Shown: positions 54,196 through 64,000 of the stretch, piece by piece
Layout: each line of letters starts with the position of its first letter
Position numbering within the stretch: position 1 is the stretch's first letter
Notes under the pieces: model-generated
Told to the model about the DNA's origin: nothing
The model's input: only the letters and a program-made list of their open reading frames with translations
Database searches by the model: none
Source of the DNA: Flavobacteriaceae bacterium
GTDB taxonomy: Bacteria > Bacteroidota > Bacteroidia > Flavobacteriales > Flavobacteriaceae
DNA: 64,000 nucleotides
Assembly (NCBI GenBank): GCA_013373385.1
Contig: JABXHX010000005.1
Span: 62,001 to 126,000 of the forward strand
Direction: 5' to 3'
Position numbers and translations under genes: made by a program

Positions 54196-55287
54196 ATGAA
54201 AGCCGGAATTGTAGGATTGCCAAATGTAGGAAAATCAACCTTATTTAATTGTTTATCAAATGCAAAAGCGCAAAGTGCAAACTTTCCCTTTTGTACCATT
54301 GAGCCAAACATTGGTGTGGTAAACGTACCCGATAGTAGATTAGAAAAATTAGAAGAATTGGTGACTCCAGAAAGAGTAGTGCCTGCTACTGTTGAGATTG
54401 TTGATATTGCAGGATTGGTTCGAGGTGCAAGTAAAGGAGAAGGATTAGGAAATCAATTTTTAGCAAATATCAGAGAAACAGATGCTATTATTCATGTGTT
54501 GCGTTGTTTTGATAATGATAATATTGTACATGTAGATACAACAATTGACCCGATTAGGGATAAAGAAACAATTGATATCGAATTACAGTTAAAAGATCTT
54601 GAAACCGTTGAAAAACGTTTAGAGCGAGTGAAACGTACGGCAAAAACTGGGAATAAAGAAGCGCAGGTTGAACTAGAAATATTGCTAAAAATTCAAGAAA
54701 CTTTGCTGGCAGGACATTCTGTTAGAACAATTGATTTTTCTGAAAAAGAGTTGGAGTTTGTCAAGCCAATGCAACTTATAACTATTAAACCTGTGTTGTA
54801 TGTTTGTAATGTAGACGAATCATCAGCAGTTACTGGTAATGATTATGTTAACAAAGTAAAAGAAGCGGTAAAAAATGAAGACGCAGAAATTATTATTTTA
54901 GCAGTAGGTACAGAGGCAGATATCAACGAGTTAGAAGATTATGAAGAACGCCAACTATTTTTAGAAGACATAGGTTTAGAAGAGCCAGGTTCGTCTAAAC
55001 TAATTAGAGCAGCGTATAAATTATTAAACTTACAAACGTATTTTACTGCTGGAGTTAAAGAGGTAAGAGCTTGGACCATTAATATTGGTGATACCGCTCC
55101 GCAAGCTGCTGGAGTGATTCATACCGATTTTGAAAAAGGCTTTATTAGAGCAGAAGTAATTAAGTACAATGATTTTGTTAGTTTTGGTAGCGAAGCAAAA
55201 GTAAAAGAAGCTGGTAAGTTGGCTGTTGAAGGTAAAGATTATATTGTACAAGACGGTGATATGATGAACTTTAGATTTAATGTATAA
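54196..55287 (+). CDS. ychF: Redox-regulated ATPase YchF
   Basis: A 363-residue Obg-family P-loop protein that prefers ATP and binds ribosomes. G1 is GLPNVGKSTLFN (about 7-18), G3 is DIAGLVRGASKGEGLGNQFL and the helical insert (about 125-200) follows; the C-terminal TGS domain spans about 278-363 (RAWTINIGDTAPQAAGVIHTDFEKGFIRAEV in part). NVDE at the G4 position replaces NKxD, which explains ATP preference in this family. Length is normal. It is monocistronic. Confidence 0.97.
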   Translation: MKAGIVGLPNVGKSTLFNCLSNAKAQSANFPFCTIEPNIGVVNVPDSRLEKLEELVTPERVVPATVEIVDIAGLVRGASKGEGLGNQFLANIRETDAIIHVLRCFDNDNIVHVDTTIDPIRDKETIDIELQLKDLETVEKRLERVKRTAKTGNKEAQVELEILLKIQETLLAGHSVRTIDFSEKELEFVKPMQLITIKPVLYVCNVDESSAVTGNDYVNKVKEAVKNEDAEIIILAVGTEADINELEDYEERQLFLEDIGLEEPGSSKLIRAAYKLLNLQTYFTAGVKEVRAWTINIGDTAPQAAGVIHTDFEKGFIRAEVIKYNDFVSFGSEAKVKEAGKLAVEGKDYIVQDGDMMNFRFNV

Positions 55288-55289
55288 AG

Positions 55290-55316
55290 AAAAGCTCCTT
55301 TAATTTTAAAGAAGCT
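55290..55316 (-). terminator. Probable terminator of the orphan 135-residue gene
   Basis: AGCT-C-CTTTAA pairs with TTAAAG-A-AGCT (55293-55316) with one mismatch. On the minus strand it is followed by TTTTCTTT, a weak T-run. It lies 17 bp after the stop of the minus-strand gene. Confidence 0.4.
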
Positions 55317-55333
55317 ATAGATTGTTGTTTATA

Positions 55334-55741
55334 TTATACAGCCTGTAAGCTTATTCCTGTTAATTCTGTAGTTGCACTTAAATCTATAATTAGTTTAAAA
55401 CTAGTGCTTTGTGATCCATTCCATAAAGAAATTTGATTTTTTGGATATGGATTGGGAGAAGTAATACACTGAGCAATAATACTTGCAATACCAGATCCCA
55501 TGGCAAAATACAATTGATATTGACCTGATTGACATGTTAGCTGCAAGTAACTTATCCCGTTGTTTGGTGAGCCTTGCTCAATAATAGGATAGTTGTTTAC
55601 AGGATTACTTAGAGTTGAACAAATTGATCCCCATTCAAATCCATTTTTTGAATATGCATATAAAATTGGACTCCAGTCATTTCCTGTGTTTCCCGAATTC
55701 GTGAGAACAATTTCTGAAATAGAAAAAGATAAGCTAGACAT
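55334..55741 (-). CDS. Hypothetical protein, beta-rich, no signal peptide
   Basis: A 135-residue ORF of no family I recognise. It starts MSSLSFSISEIVLTNSGNTG, has no signal peptide or membrane helix, and is rich in Ser, Asn, Gln, Gly and Ile with few charges, unlike its neighbours. Four Cys are present (near 37, 70, 92 and similar positions). A central stretch, YLQLTCQSGQYQLYFAMGSG, looks like beta strands. It stands alone between ychF and parE with a 255-bp gap upstream. A lectin-like or structural protein is possible; the evidence for coding is the uninterrupted frame and codon choice. Confidence 0.55.
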   Translation of the reverse strand: MSSLSFSISEIVLTNSGNTGNDWSPILYAYSKNGFEWGSICSTLSNPVNNYPIIEQGSPNNGISYLQLTCQSGQYQLYFAMGSGIASIIAQCITSPNPYPKNQISLWNGSQSTSFKLIIDLSATTELTGISLQAV

Positions 55742-55996
55742 AAGTTTTTAGTTTTTTATTATTAATAATGCTACAATTTTAGACTAATAACACGTTGATT
55801 AAAAGAGTATAAATGCCTGTTTTTTTAATTGAGCATAATTACTTGTAAAAAATCATTATGGTTTAAAATATTTTTAAAAGAGATGATCTAGTTTTTCAAA
55901 AACACACTTAAAATTCTGTTGATAACTAATTCAATAGAGTATTTTATTTTTTACTACGAAGCCTTATTTTAGCAAGGCACACAATCAGTTTATTTT

Positions 55997-57856
55997 ATGA
56001 CAAAAGAAACAAAATATACCGAAGATAATATTCGATCTCTCGACTGGAAAGAGCACATACGTATGCGCCCAGGAATGTATATTGGTAAGTTGGGCGATGG
56101 TTCTTCTCCAGATGACGGAATTTACATTCTTTTAAAAGAAGTGCTAGACAATTCTATTGATGAGTATGTTATGGGAGCTGGTAAAACCATAGAAATTTCT
56201 ATTAGAGACAAACAAGTAATTGTTAGAGATTATGGTCGTGGTATTCCTTTGGGAAAAGTAGTTGATGTAGTTTCTAAAATGAATACTGGTGGTAAATACG
56301 ATTCAAAAGCCTTTAAAAAATCGGTTGGATTAAACGGAGTGGGTACTAAAGCAGTAAACGCATTATCAACCTATTTTAAAGTGCAATCGATTAGAGATGG
56401 TAGAACCGCATATGCTGAGTTTGAACGTGGTGCATTAACATTAAAAGAAACTGAGCAAGAAACTTCTTTACGTAAAGGAACCAAAGTGTGGTTTGTTCCT
56501 GATGAAACTATTTTTGGAAAATACAAATTCAGAAATGAGTACGTTGCCAAGATGCTTAAAAACTATGTGTATTTAAACACGGGTTTAACCATCGTTTTTA
56601 ACGGAGAAAAATACTATTCAGAAAACGGATTAAAAGATTTATTAAAGGAAAACTCAACTGAATCAGATTTACGATATCCAATCATTCATTTAAAAGATAG
56701 TGATATAGAAGTTGCCTTAACCCATAGTAAAACACAATATTCAGAAGAATATCATTCGTTTGTAAACGGACAGCATACAACACAGGGTGGAACGCATCAG
56801 GCGGCGTTTAGAGAAGCAGTCGTAAAAACGATTAGAGAATACTTTGGTAAAAACTACGATGCTTCAGATATTAGAAAATCTATTATTTCTGCGGTAAGCG
56901 TAAAAGTAATGGAGCCTGTTTTTGAGAGTCAAACAAAAACAAAATTAGGATCAACCGAAATGGGAGGTGGTTTGCCAACTGTTAGAACGTTTATCAATGA
57001 TTTTGTTAAAACACAGTTAGACAATTATTTGCATAAACACACTGATACAGCAGAGGCGATTCAGCGTAAAATTTTACAGGCAGAACGAGAGCGTAAAGAA
57101 TTATCTGGTATTAGAAAAATTGCAAGAGAGCGTGCAAAAAAGGCAAGCTTACACAACAAGAAACTTCGTGATTGTAGAGTGCATTTTGGTGACACTAAAA
57201 AGGAAGGCTATTTAGATACCACGCTTTTTATTACTGAGGGAGATTCAGCTTCTGGTTCAATTACAAAATCTCGTAATGTAAATACGCAGGCAGTGTTTAG
57301 TCTAAAAGGAAAGCCTTTAAACTCGTACGGATTAACTAAAAAAATTGTCTATGAAAATGAAGAGTTTAATTTGTTACAAGCAGCTTTAAATATTGAAGAA
57401 AGTTTAGATGATTTACGTTACAATAACATAGTAATTGCAACAGATGCCGATGTAGACGGAATGCATATTCGTTTATTGTTAATTACCTTCTTTTTACAAT
57501 TCTTTCCAGAGGTAATTAAAGAAGGACATTTGTATATTTTAGAAACGCCTCTATTTAGAGTTCGTAATAAAAAAGAAACCATTTATTGTTATTCAGAAGA
57601 AGAAAAACAGGATGCCATTAATAAATTAAAAGGAAAACCAGAAATTACACGATTCAAAGGATTGGGAGAAATCTCTCCAAACGAGTTTGTGCATTTTATT
57701 GGAAATGATATTCGTTTAGATCCAGTAATGTTAGACAAAGAAATGTCTGTTGAAGAAATGCTGTCTTTTTATATGGGTAAAAATACACCAGATCGTCAAA
57801 AATTTATCATCGAAAACTTAAAAGTTGAATTAGATTTAATTGAAGAAGAAGTATGA
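55997..57856 (+). CDS. parE: DNA topoisomerase IV subunit B
   Basis: The ATPase subunit of the type IIA topoisomerase that decatenates chromosomes. The 619 residues carry the GHKL ATPase ([45 protein letters not shown]), the transducer and the TOPRIM domain ([27 protein letters not shown]), and the C-terminal [13 protein letters not shown]. Pairing with the ParC-type subunit by a 4-bp overlap supports parE rather than gyrB. Confidence 0.93.
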   Translation: MTKETKYTEDNIRSLDWKEHIRMRPGMYIGKLGDGSSPDDGIYILLKEVLDNSIDEYVMGAGKTIEISIRDKQVIVRDYGRGIPLGKVVDVVSKMNTGGKYDSKAFKKSVGLNGVGTKAVNALSTYFKVQSIRDGRTAYAEFERGALTLKETEQETSLRKGTKVWFVPDETIFGKYKFRNEYVAKMLKNYVYLNTGLTIVFNGEKYYSENGLKDLLKENSTESDLRYPIIHLKDSDIEVALTHSKTQYSEEYHSFVNGQHTTQGGTHQAAFREAVVKTIREYFGKNYDASDIRKSIISAVSVKVMEPVFESQTKTKLGSTEMGGGLPTVRTFINDFVKTQLDNYLHKHTDTAEAIQRKILQAERERKELSGIRKIARERAKKASLHNKKLRDCRVHFGDTKKEGYLDTTLFITEGDSASGSITKSRNVNTQAVFSLKGKPLNSYGLTKKIVYENEEFNLLQAALNIEESLDDLRYNNIVIATDADVDGMHIRLLLITFFLQFFPEVIKEGHLYILETPLFRVRNKKETIYCYSEEEKQDAINKLKGKPEITRFKGLGEISPNEFVHFIGNDIRLDPVMLDKEMSVEEMLSFYMGKNTPDRQKFIIENLKVELDLIEEEV

Positions 57857-60567
57857 GTGAAGAAATTAATGAACACGAAAACGATGCTATAAATCATCAA
57901 ACCGATTCGGTAGAAACCATTACCAAAGTTACAGGTATGTACAAAGAGTGGTTTTTAGATTACGCCTCGTATGTAATTTTAGAAAGAGCTGTGCCTGCAA
58001 TTGACGATGGTTTTAAGCCGGTACAACGTCGTATTATGCATTCTATGAAAGATTTAGACGATGGACGCTACAATAAAGTAGCAAACATTGTTGGGCATAC
58101 CATGCAATATCACCCGCATGGAGATGCATCTATTGCAGATGCGATGGTGCAAATGGGACAAAAAGAATTGCTGATTGATATGCAAGGAAACTGGGGAAAC
58201 ACTTTAACTGGAGACCGTGCTGCAGCATCGAGATATATAGAGGCAAGACTTTCTAAATTTGCGTTAGATGTTGTGTTTAATCCTAAAACTACAGAATGGC
58301 AAGCGTCTTATGACGGACGTAAAAAAGAACCCGTAAATCTTCCGGTTAAGTTTCCGTTGTTGTTAGCGCAAGGTGGCGAAGGAATTGCGGTAGGACTTTC
58401 TACAAAGATATTGCCACATAATTTTAATGAACTCATAGATGCATCTATCAAACATCTTAAAGGGCGAAGTTTTAAAATTGTTCCAGATTTTTTAACTGGA
58501 GGTATTGCAGATTTCACCAATTACAATGATGGGAAACGTGGAGGTAAAGTTAGGGTCAGAGCTAAAATTTCTCAATTAGACAAAAAAACCTTGGTGATTA
58601 CTGAAATACCATTTGCTACTACAACCTCAACACTTATTGATAGTATTATTAAAGCAAATGAAAAAGGAAAAATAAAGATTAAAAAGATAGAAGATAATAC
58701 AGCAGCTAATGTAGAAATTTTAGTGCATTTGCCAGGAGGAATTTCTCCAGATAAAACCATTGATGCACTGTATGCTTTTACGAGTTGCGAAACATCTGTT
58801 TCTCCTTTGTGTTGTGTTATTGAAGAAAACAAGCCTGTATTTATTGGGGTTAGTGAAGTACTAAGGAAATCGACAGATTATACGGTTCATTTGCTAAAAA
58901 GAGAATTAGAAATTCAGTTAAATGAGCTTGAAGAACAATGGCACTTTGCCTCTTTAGAGCGTATTTTTATAGAAAACAGAATTTATAGAGATATTGAAGA
59001 AGAAGAAACTTGGGAAGGTGTAATTGAAGCTATAGACAAAGGTTTGCAGCCGTATACCAAACACTTAAAAAGACCAGTTGTAGAAGAAGATATTGTGAAG
59101 CTTACAGAAATAAGAATTAAAAAAATCTCAAAGTTCGATATTGATAAAGCAAAACAACATATAGAAAGTCTTGAAGAGAAAATAGCGGAAGTAAAAAATC
59201 ATTTAGCGCATTTAATCGACTTTGCAATTGATTATTTTAAGCGTTTAAAGGCTACTTACGGAAAAGGAAAAGAGCGTAAAACAGAAATCAAAATTTTTGA
59301 TGACATTGTTGCAACCAAAGTTGTTATTAGAAATACAAAACTATACGTAAATAGAGAAGAAGGCTTTATAGGAACATCGTTGCGTAAAGATGAATATGTG
59401 ACGGATTGTGCAGATATAGACGACATTATTGTGTTTAGAGCAGATGGTAAAATGATGGTTACCAAAGTAGCTAATAAAACCTTTGTTGGTAAAGATATCA
59501 TCCATCTGGCAGTTTTTAAGAAGAAAGATAAACGCACTGTGTATAACATGATGTATAGAGATGGTGCTAAAGGACCAAGTTACATGAAACGCTTTACCGT
59601 TACCGGTGTTACAAGAGATAAAGAATACGATTTAACAAACGGCAGTAAAGGTTCTAAGGTTTTGTATTTTTCTGCGAATCCAAATGGAGAGGCAGAGGTT
59701 GTAACCATTAATTTAAGAGCTGTTGGAAGTGTTAAAAAATTGAAATGGGATATTGATTTTGCTGACTTAGCCATCAAAGGTAGGGGCGTAAGAGGGAACA
59801 CAATTACCAAATATTCTATTAAAAGGGTTGAGTTTAAGACGGCAGGCGTATCAACCTTAAAACCTAGAAAAATTTGGTTTGATGATACAGTTCAGCGTTT
59901 AAACGTTGATGGTAGAGGTGAGCTTTTAGGAGAGTTTAAAGCAGAAGATAAGTTGTTAATTGCGCATCAATCTGGAAAAGTAAAAGCAGTAACACCAAAT
60001 TTGGCAAGTAGATTTGAAGACGATATGATTGTCTTAGAGAAGTGGAACCCTAAAAAACCTTTATCGGCAATTTATTTTGATGGAGAAAAAGAGATTTACT
60101 ACGTAAAACGTTTCTTGATAGAAGCTGTAGATAAGGAAGAAGTTTTTATTTCTGAACATCCAAAATCACAATTAGAAATTATAGCAACAGATTATCGCCC
60201 ATTAGCAGAAGTGGTTTTTTCTAAACGTAGCCTTGATACTATCGAAGTAAACTTTGAAGAGTTTATCGCTATAAAAGGAATCAAAGCACAAGGAAATCAA
60301 CTGACCAAAGAAAAAGTAAAACAAGTTAACTTACTAGAACCTTTGCCTTTTGAAGAACCAAAAGCATTGGCTTCAGAAGAAATTGATGTGGTTGAAGAAG
60401 AGGTGTTAAGTAATGATACATTGCCTTTAGAAATTACAAATTTAGAACATGAAAAATCAGAAAAAAAACCAACGTTAAGTAGTGAAGAAAAAGCAAAAAT
60501 AGCATTGCAAAAAACGATAGAAAAGAAAAAAGCAAAAGATGATGATAGCCAAACCTCTCTTTTTTAA
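57853..60567 (+). CDS. parC: DNA topoisomerase IV subunit A
   Basis: The DNA-cleaving subunit. The 904 residues have the winged-helix breakage-reunion domain with the catalytic Tyr in [12 protein letters not shown] and the drug-pocket helix [18 protein letters not shown]. At the position of E. coli ParC Ser80 there is Ala and at Glu84 there is Asp. A coiled-coil region (about 415-460) and a degenerate beta-propeller C-terminal domain follow, ending in a charged tail with an [18 protein letters not shown] segment. It overlaps parE by four bases. GyrA has a GyrA-box in this region, which I do not see. Confidence 0.93.
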   Translation: MSEEINEHENDAINHQTDSVETITKVTGMYKEWFLDYASYVILERAVPAIDDGFKPVQRRIMHSMKDLDDGRYNKVANIVGHTMQYHPHGDASIADAMVQMGQKELLIDMQGNWGNTLTGDRAAASRYIEARLSKFALDVVFNPKTTEWQASYDGRKKEPVNLPVKFPLLLAQGGEGIAVGLSTKILPHNFNELIDASIKHLKGRSFKIVPDFLTGGIADFTNYNDGKRGGKVRVRAKISQLDKKTLVITEIPFATTTSTLIDSIIKANEKGKIKIKKIEDNTAANVEILVHLPGGISPDKTIDALYAFTSCETSVSPLCCVIEENKPVFIGVSEVLRKSTDYTVHLLKRELEIQLNELEEQWHFASLERIFIENRIYRDIEEEETWEGVIEAIDKGLQPYTKHLKRPVVEEDIVKLTEIRIKKISKFDIDKAKQHIESLEEKIAEVKNHLAHLIDFAIDYFKRLKATYGKGKERKTEIKIFDDIVATKVVIRNTKLYVNREEGFIGTSLRKDEYVTDCADIDDIIVFRADGKMMVTKVANKTFVGKDIIHLAVFKKKDKRTVYNMMYRDGAKGPSYMKRFTVTGVTRDKEYDLTNGSKGSKVLYFSANPNGEAEVVTINLRAVGSVKKLKWDIDFADLAIKGRGVRGNTITKYSIKRVEFKTAGVSTLKPRKIWFDDTVQRLNVDGRGELLGEFKAEDKLLIAHQSGKVKAVTPNLASRFEDDMIVLEKWNPKKPLSAIYFDGEKEIYYVKRFLIEAVDKEEVFISEHPKSQLEIIATDYRPLAEVVFSKRSLDTIEVNFEEFIAIKGIKAQGNQLTKEKVKQVNLLEPLPFEEPKALASEEIDVVEEEVLSNDTLPLEITNLEHEKSEKKPTLSSEEKAKIALQKTIEKKKAKDDDSQTSLF

Positions 60568-60593
60568 CCTACCATTAATCATTTATAAAGATC

Positions 60594-61445
60594 ATGAAAA
60601 TAGTAAATGAGATTACAAAATTAGATGCTTCTTGGAAGATAGCTATATATGTGCTAGTTGTATTTGTAATATCTTGGCTATTTTCTAGGTTATTGCGATT
60701 TGTAATAGTTGCATATTTAAGAAATTCAAAATCAGAGAAATATAAAAAAACTAGTATTCAGTTTTTAAAAAACTCAATCAAGTTTTTTGTAGGTTTATTT
60801 GCATTTATCTATATCATTATTACCGTACCAGCCTTTAAAAGTAAAGCAACATTTATATTTTCTGGAGCAGGAATTTTAGCAGCAATTATTGGTTTTGCAG
60901 CACAGGCAGCAATTTCAAATTTAATTGCTGGGGCATTTATTGTCATTTTTAAACCCTTTAGAGTAGGAGATTATATCAAGTTAGATGATAATAGAATTGG
61001 TATTGTAGAAGATATTACATTACGCCATACAGTAATTAATAATTTTGAAAACAAACGATTAATTATACCAAACTCTATTATAAGTACAGAATCTGTATTA
61101 AATCATACGATAGAAGATTCACACATTTTAAGTTTTAACAATTTTAAATTAGGCTTGTTTGCTGATATTGATTTGGCTAAAAAAATTATTGAAGAAGAAG
61201 CCTTAAAACTTGATGGAGTGATAGATTTTAGGACTCCAACAGAAGTATTAACAACGACAAACCAAATAGAGGTAAGGGTTATTGATGTTTTTGAAAGCTA
61301 CATTCATATTAGAGCCTATGTTTGGATAAACAATCCTTTTGAAGAATTTAAAATTAAATGCGCTTTAAAAGAAGCAGTACACAAACGATTTATTGCTGAA
61401 AACATTGATATGCCAATACCTTTGCGTAAGATATATAATGCTTAA
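60594..61445 (+). CDS. MscS family mechanosensitive channel
   Basis: A 283-residue inner-membrane channel that releases solutes on hypo-osmotic shock. Hydrophobic helices lie at about 15-37 and 60-82; the pore helix is AGILAAIIGFAAQAAISNLIAGAFIVIFKPFRVGDYIKL, the MscS signature. The beta domain (about 130-185, GIVEDITLRHTVINNFENKRLIIPNS) and alpha/beta domain follow. Length matches short MscS proteins. It begins 26 bp after parC, and its stop overlaps the stop of the convergent lipoprotein gene by four bases. Confidence 0.92.
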   Translation: MKIVNEITKLDASWKIAIYVLVVFVISWLFSRLLRFVIVAYLRNSKSEKYKKTSIQFLKNSIKFFVGLFAFIYIIITVPAFKSKATFIFSGAGILAAIIGFAAQAAISNLIAGAFIVIFKPFRVGDYIKLDDNRIGIVEDITLRHTVINNFENKRLIIPNSIISTESVLNHTIEDSHILSFNNFKLGLFADIDLAKKIIEEEALKLDGVIDFRTPTEVLTTTNQIEVRVIDVFESYIHIRAYVWINNPFEEFKIKCALKEAVHKRFIAENIDMPIPLRKIYNA

Positions 61446-62584
61446 TTCATTTTTTCAAAGAAAGTAGGTGTGTAGGCTTTTAACAATTCTGGGTGCGTAA
61501 TTTTAATAATATCTTTCAAAACCAAGTCTGGTCTTGCTGGTCCCAATTCAAAATAAATGACACCACCTGTTTTTCCTTTTTTATTGGCAAAGGTGTAAAT
61601 TTGGTCTTTTTTAAAAGCAGTAAATGAAGCGTAGTTTTTATTGTTGATAAGCATTTGTTGTTTAGAAGAAAAATAACCTGGAGCAATCCAAAAATCTGCA
61701 ACTTTTCCTTTATCAATAATACTTTCAAAACTTAAAGATAAGCTCCCTTTTCCTTTGGTGTCTTTCCATAAATAATTGGTATTTGCATCTTTTAAAAATT
61801 GAGCAACGAAGCTTTCTCCGGCAGGCAAGTTCCAGATATCTTTGCTCATAATAGCACCTGATAAAATACTTGGTTTATTGGTGGCTTTACTAGCAATAGT
61901 TTTAGCTTCTACATAGTTGCGTTCAATTACTTTAAAAATGCTATCAGCCTCTTTTTCTTTATTGTAAAGCACTCCAAAAAATTTTATCCATTCGGCTCTG
62001 CCAAGCGGAGTTTCTTCAAGCCAATCTCCATTTAAAATGACTGGAATTCCTAATTTCTCAACCATATTTAATGATTTGTTAGTTTTAGACATGCTAAATC
62101 CAACAATAGCATCTGGTTTTAAATCGACTAAAATTTCGGTATTTAAAGCTGCTTTAACTCCAATTTCTTTTACAAGGTTTGCCTCAACACGTTTTCTTGT
62201 TTTTTCTGAAGAAATATATTTGGTGTGCGGAAAGCCAATTAGTGTAGATTCTACGCCTAACAATTCTAACATGGGAATATGCGTTGTAGAAGTAACAACA
62301 ATTTTATTTATAGGGGCTTTTATTAAGGTTCCCTTTGGATACATTTTACCGCTATCTTCATGGGTGGTTATTATATATTCAAATTGCTTTTTTGCATTTA
62401 AGTAAGGGAATTTTATTATTAGTTTTTTAGATTTGTTAAAATACTGAATTTCAAAACCTTTAGCATACTTTATCTCAACTTTTTGATTAATGTTTTCTTT
62501 GTTAATTGGAGTTTCTTTTTTTTCTTTGCACCCAGAGAGAATTAATGCAATAAAAAGAAGCTTTAAAAAAGGTTTCATGTCCAA
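61442..62584 (-). CDS. BtuF-like cobalamin or metal-chelate substrate-binding lipoprotein
   Basis: A 380-residue periplasmic binding protein. The lipoprotein signal ends LILSGC (Cys19). The class III fold (one long linking helix) is seen from KIVVTSTTHIPMLELLGVESTLIGF, DLKPDAIVGFSMS and ELGPARPDLVLKDIIKITHPELL at the end. It is divergent from the cobalamin riboswitch and btuB-like gene, so vitamin B12 is the likely ligand; heme or siderophore binders look alike. No BtuCD genes are in the window. A minus-strand TAATCTTG near 62600 resembles a -7 box. Confidence 0.85.
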   Translation of the reverse strand: MDMKPFLKLLFIALILSGCKEKKETPINKENINQKVEIKYAKGFEIQYFNKSKKLIIKFPYLNAKKQFEYIITTHEDSGKMYPKGTLIKAPINKIVVTSTTHIPMLELLGVESTLIGFPHTKYISSEKTRKRVEANLVKEIGVKAALNTEILVDLKPDAIVGFSMSKTNKSLNMVEKLGIPVILNGDWLEETPLGRAEWIKFFGVLYNKEKEADSIFKVIERNYVEAKTIASKATNKPSILSGAIMSKDIWNLPAGESFVAQFLKDANTNYLWKDTKGKGSLSLSFESIIDKGKVADFWIAPGYFSSKQQMLINNKNYASFTAFKKDQIYTFANKKGKTGGVIYFELGPARPDLVLKDIIKITHPELLKAYTPTFFEKMN

Positions 62585-62650
62585 GAATTTTATGCGTACA
62601 AGATTACAAAAAATGATTTGATTTCTGTTTCTTAATCAAAATAATTCGAC

Positions 62651-62658
62651 TACATTTG
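62651..62658 (+). promoter_or_regulatory. -7 promoter element upstream of the cobalamin riboswitch
   Basis: TACATTTG matches TAnnTTTG. Transcription would begin near 62665, just before the first riboswitch helix. Confidence 0.6.
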
Positions 62659-62666
62659 CCGTGAAT

Positions 62667-62909
62667 GTTGGTTTTATCTATTCATTAGAGTAGGTAAATT
62701 AAAAGGGAATTAGGTGAGAAAAAATTTAATTTTTCAATTCCTAGGCTGTTCCCGCAACTGTAAGTTTATACCGAATTAGTTTCGGTACCTATTAAGGATG
62801 TTATTTATTCTTTTACCACTGGTATTTACTGGGAAGGTATAATAACATAAAAACAAGCCAGGAGACCTGCCAAATTTCAAAAAAGTAAAAACTTTCGGGA
62901 TAAAAGTTT
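62667..62909 (+). promoter_or_regulatory. Cobalamin (adenosylcobalamin) riboswitch of btuB
   Basis: The conserved cores are present in order: AAAGGGAATTAGGTG (62702-62715), GGCTGTTCCCGCAACTGTAA (62744-62763) and GCCAGGAGACCTGCC (62857-62871). These are the class-defining elements of the B12 riboswitch. Downstream, AAACTTT (62889-62895) can pair with AAAGTTT (62903-62909), a candidate for the expression platform that controls the btuB message. The whole leader is about 300 nt. Confidence 0.95.
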
Positions 62910-62965
62910 GGTACTGTAAACTGTACAAAATTTTCCTGATTTATTATTAAATTAAATCAACGGTA

Positions 62966-64000
62966 ATGAACAAAAAATCAAGTATTGCTGGGTTATTGGC
63001 ATGTTTTTTTGTCTGCTCAGCAGTGATTGCACAAACAACCATAGTAAAGGAAATTCAACTAGATGAAGTTGTAATTTCTGCAACAAAATTTAAGCTAAAA
63101 AAAGAAAAGGTAGGGAAAGTTATTTTTAAAATAACACAAGAAGACATCCAAAACAATGCAGGTAAAACAGTATTAGAAGTCTTAAACAACATTCCAGGTA
63201 TTGAAATTAAAGGAACCAATTCGGCTTTAGGTGAAGTGAAAGGAACTTATATTAGAGGTGGAAGAAATAGGCAAGTATTGGTATTGATTGATGGAGTGCC
63301 TTTAGTTGACCCAACAGGAATTAGTTTAGAATACGATTTACGCTTGTTGTCTTTAAATCAAATTGAATCTATAGAAATTTTAAAAGGTGCCTCAAGCACC
63401 TTATATGGAGCAGGAGCCGCAACAGGAGTAATTAATATTACCTTGAAAAAAGCTGCTAAAAATAAGATTGGCGGAGCTATAGAAACAAGTTTCGGTACTA
63501 ATAATAGTGCAACTACTTCTGCAAGTGGTATTAATGAGCAAAACCTTAATGCGAGTATAAACGGTTCTGCAAATAGTATTAGTTTTATAGCTTCAATAGA
63601 CTTGATGAAATCTGACGGATTATCAGCAGCTAAAAGTAAAACAAATCAAGGTTTTTCTACAAACCCATTTTATAGTGAAAGAGGGATGTTTAAGTTAAGT
63701 TATAAAACAACTAGCAATTTTGCGATTGAATCATTTGCTAACATTGACAACCTTGAATATAGCTTTGATGCTGGTGCTTATAGCGATTCTAAAACCAATA
63801 TAGAAACACAAAACCAAGTAAGATTTGGAGTTAAACCATCATTTAATTACAGTGCAGGTAATGCATATGCTATTGCTTCTGTAAATAAAGTTAACAGAGT
63901 TATTTTTGGAAATACTTACGAGGGAAAATCAACAAATTTTGAACTTGTAAATAAATGGGATCTAAGCAAAAGATTTCAGCTAATTACAGGAGCTAACTAC
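62966..64000 (+). CDS. btuB: TonB-dependent receptor, BtuB type (partial, 3' end outside window)
   Basis: An outer-membrane receptor probably importing vitamin B12. The 345 residues in the window hold a signal peptide (MNKKSSIAGLLACFFVCSAVIAQ), a TonB-box-like LDEVVISATKFK, and the plug domain (about 50-165: VLEVLNNIPGIEIKG, GTYIRGGRNRQVLVLIDGVPLVDP, IESIEILKGASSTLYGAGAATGVINITLK). Barrel strands follow to the window edge, where the frame is still open. The cobalamin riboswitch directly upstream and the BtuF-like gene alongside support B12 as the substrate. The start is ATG at 62966. Confidence 0.93.
   Translation, partial: MNKKSSIAGLLACFFVCSAVIAQTTIVKEIQLDEVVISATKFKLKKEKVGKVIFKITQEDIQNNAGKTVLEVLNNIPGIEIKGTNSALGEVKGTYIRGGRNRQVLVLIDGVPLVDPTGISLEYDLRLLSLNQIESIEILKGASSTLYGAGAATGVINITLKKAAKNKIGGAIETSFGTNNSATTSASGINEQNLNASINGSANSISFIASIDLMKSDGLSAAKSKTNQGFSTNPFYSERGMFKLSYKTTSNFAIESFANIDNLEYSFDAGAYSDSKTNIETQNQVRFGVKPSFNYSAGNAYAIASVNKVNRVIFGNTYEGKSTNFELVNKWDLSKRFQLITGANY

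Overview
The window is about 64 kb of AT-rich bacterial chromosome (GC roughly one third by eye). It most likely comes from a marine-type member of the Flavobacteriaceae (Bacteroidota). The evidence is a 1215-residue secreted protein ending in a type IX secretion sorting domain, a DUF5916 outer-membrane protein, a TonB-dependent receptor, the RDD/SpoIIM/DUF4129/DUF4350/MoxR/DUF58 gene set, and repeated use of the Bacteroidota -7 promoter element TAnnTTTG with few Shine-Dalgarno sequences. No tRNA, rRNA, CRISPR array, transposase or integrase was seen. Both edges cut genes: a KpsF/GutQ isomerase at the left and a BtuB-type receptor at the right.

Layout. 1-6.1 kb: kdsD-like isomerase divergent from recQ; ZIP metal transporter and methyltransferase; RlmL-type rRNA methyltransferase. 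6.2-9.9 kb: modular secreted endonuclease. 10.2-14.4 kb: pheT, pyrD, lysE-type exporter. 14.4-17.7 kb: GH95 glycosidase lipoprotein and HMG-CoA lyase. 17.7-21.7 kb: 5'-nucleotidase lipoprotein, outer-membrane porin, FMN-binding protein and a four-helix membrane protein, the last three forming a candidate flavin-based envelope redox module with paired 19-bp operator-like sites. 21.9-23.4 kb: guaB. 23.4-30.4 kb: RDD protein divergent from the six-gene SpoIIM-to-DUF58 operon. 30.4-32.8 kb: OmpH-like chaperone, miaA, voltage-gated-type K+ channel. 32.9-39.8 kb: caspase-like protein, papain-like protease and a degenerate transglutaminase (DUF3857) protein. 39.8-43.6 kb: serC-serA-yggS-exonuclease. 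43.8-50.0 kb: ABC transporter with two DUF3526 permeases, a DUF5916 outer-membrane protein and a small His/Cys protein. 50.1-54.1 kb: LuxC-like acyl-CoA reductase, ferredoxin, asnB and a decayed secreted-protein gene. 54.2-64 kb: ychF, an orphan 135-residue ORF, parE-parC, an MscS channel, a BtuF-like lipoprotein and a cobalamin riboswitch in front of btuB.

Most of the window is ordinary housekeeping sequence. The parts that deserve a second look are: (i) the porin/FMN-binding/membrane-protein cluster with its paired inverted repeats; (ii) the adjacent papain-DUF4384 and four-repeat caspase genes, with a catalytically degenerate transglutaminase-fold gene next upstream; (iii) asnB bracketed by two diverged copies of the 3' end of the ferredoxin gene; (iv) a 148-codon secreted-protein gene broken by three single-base homopolymer changes; (v) a small palindromic element inserted in frame within pyrD; and (vi) several enzymes whose catalytic or metal-binding residues are missing (RecQ zinc site, GIY-YIG domain, transglutaminase triad).
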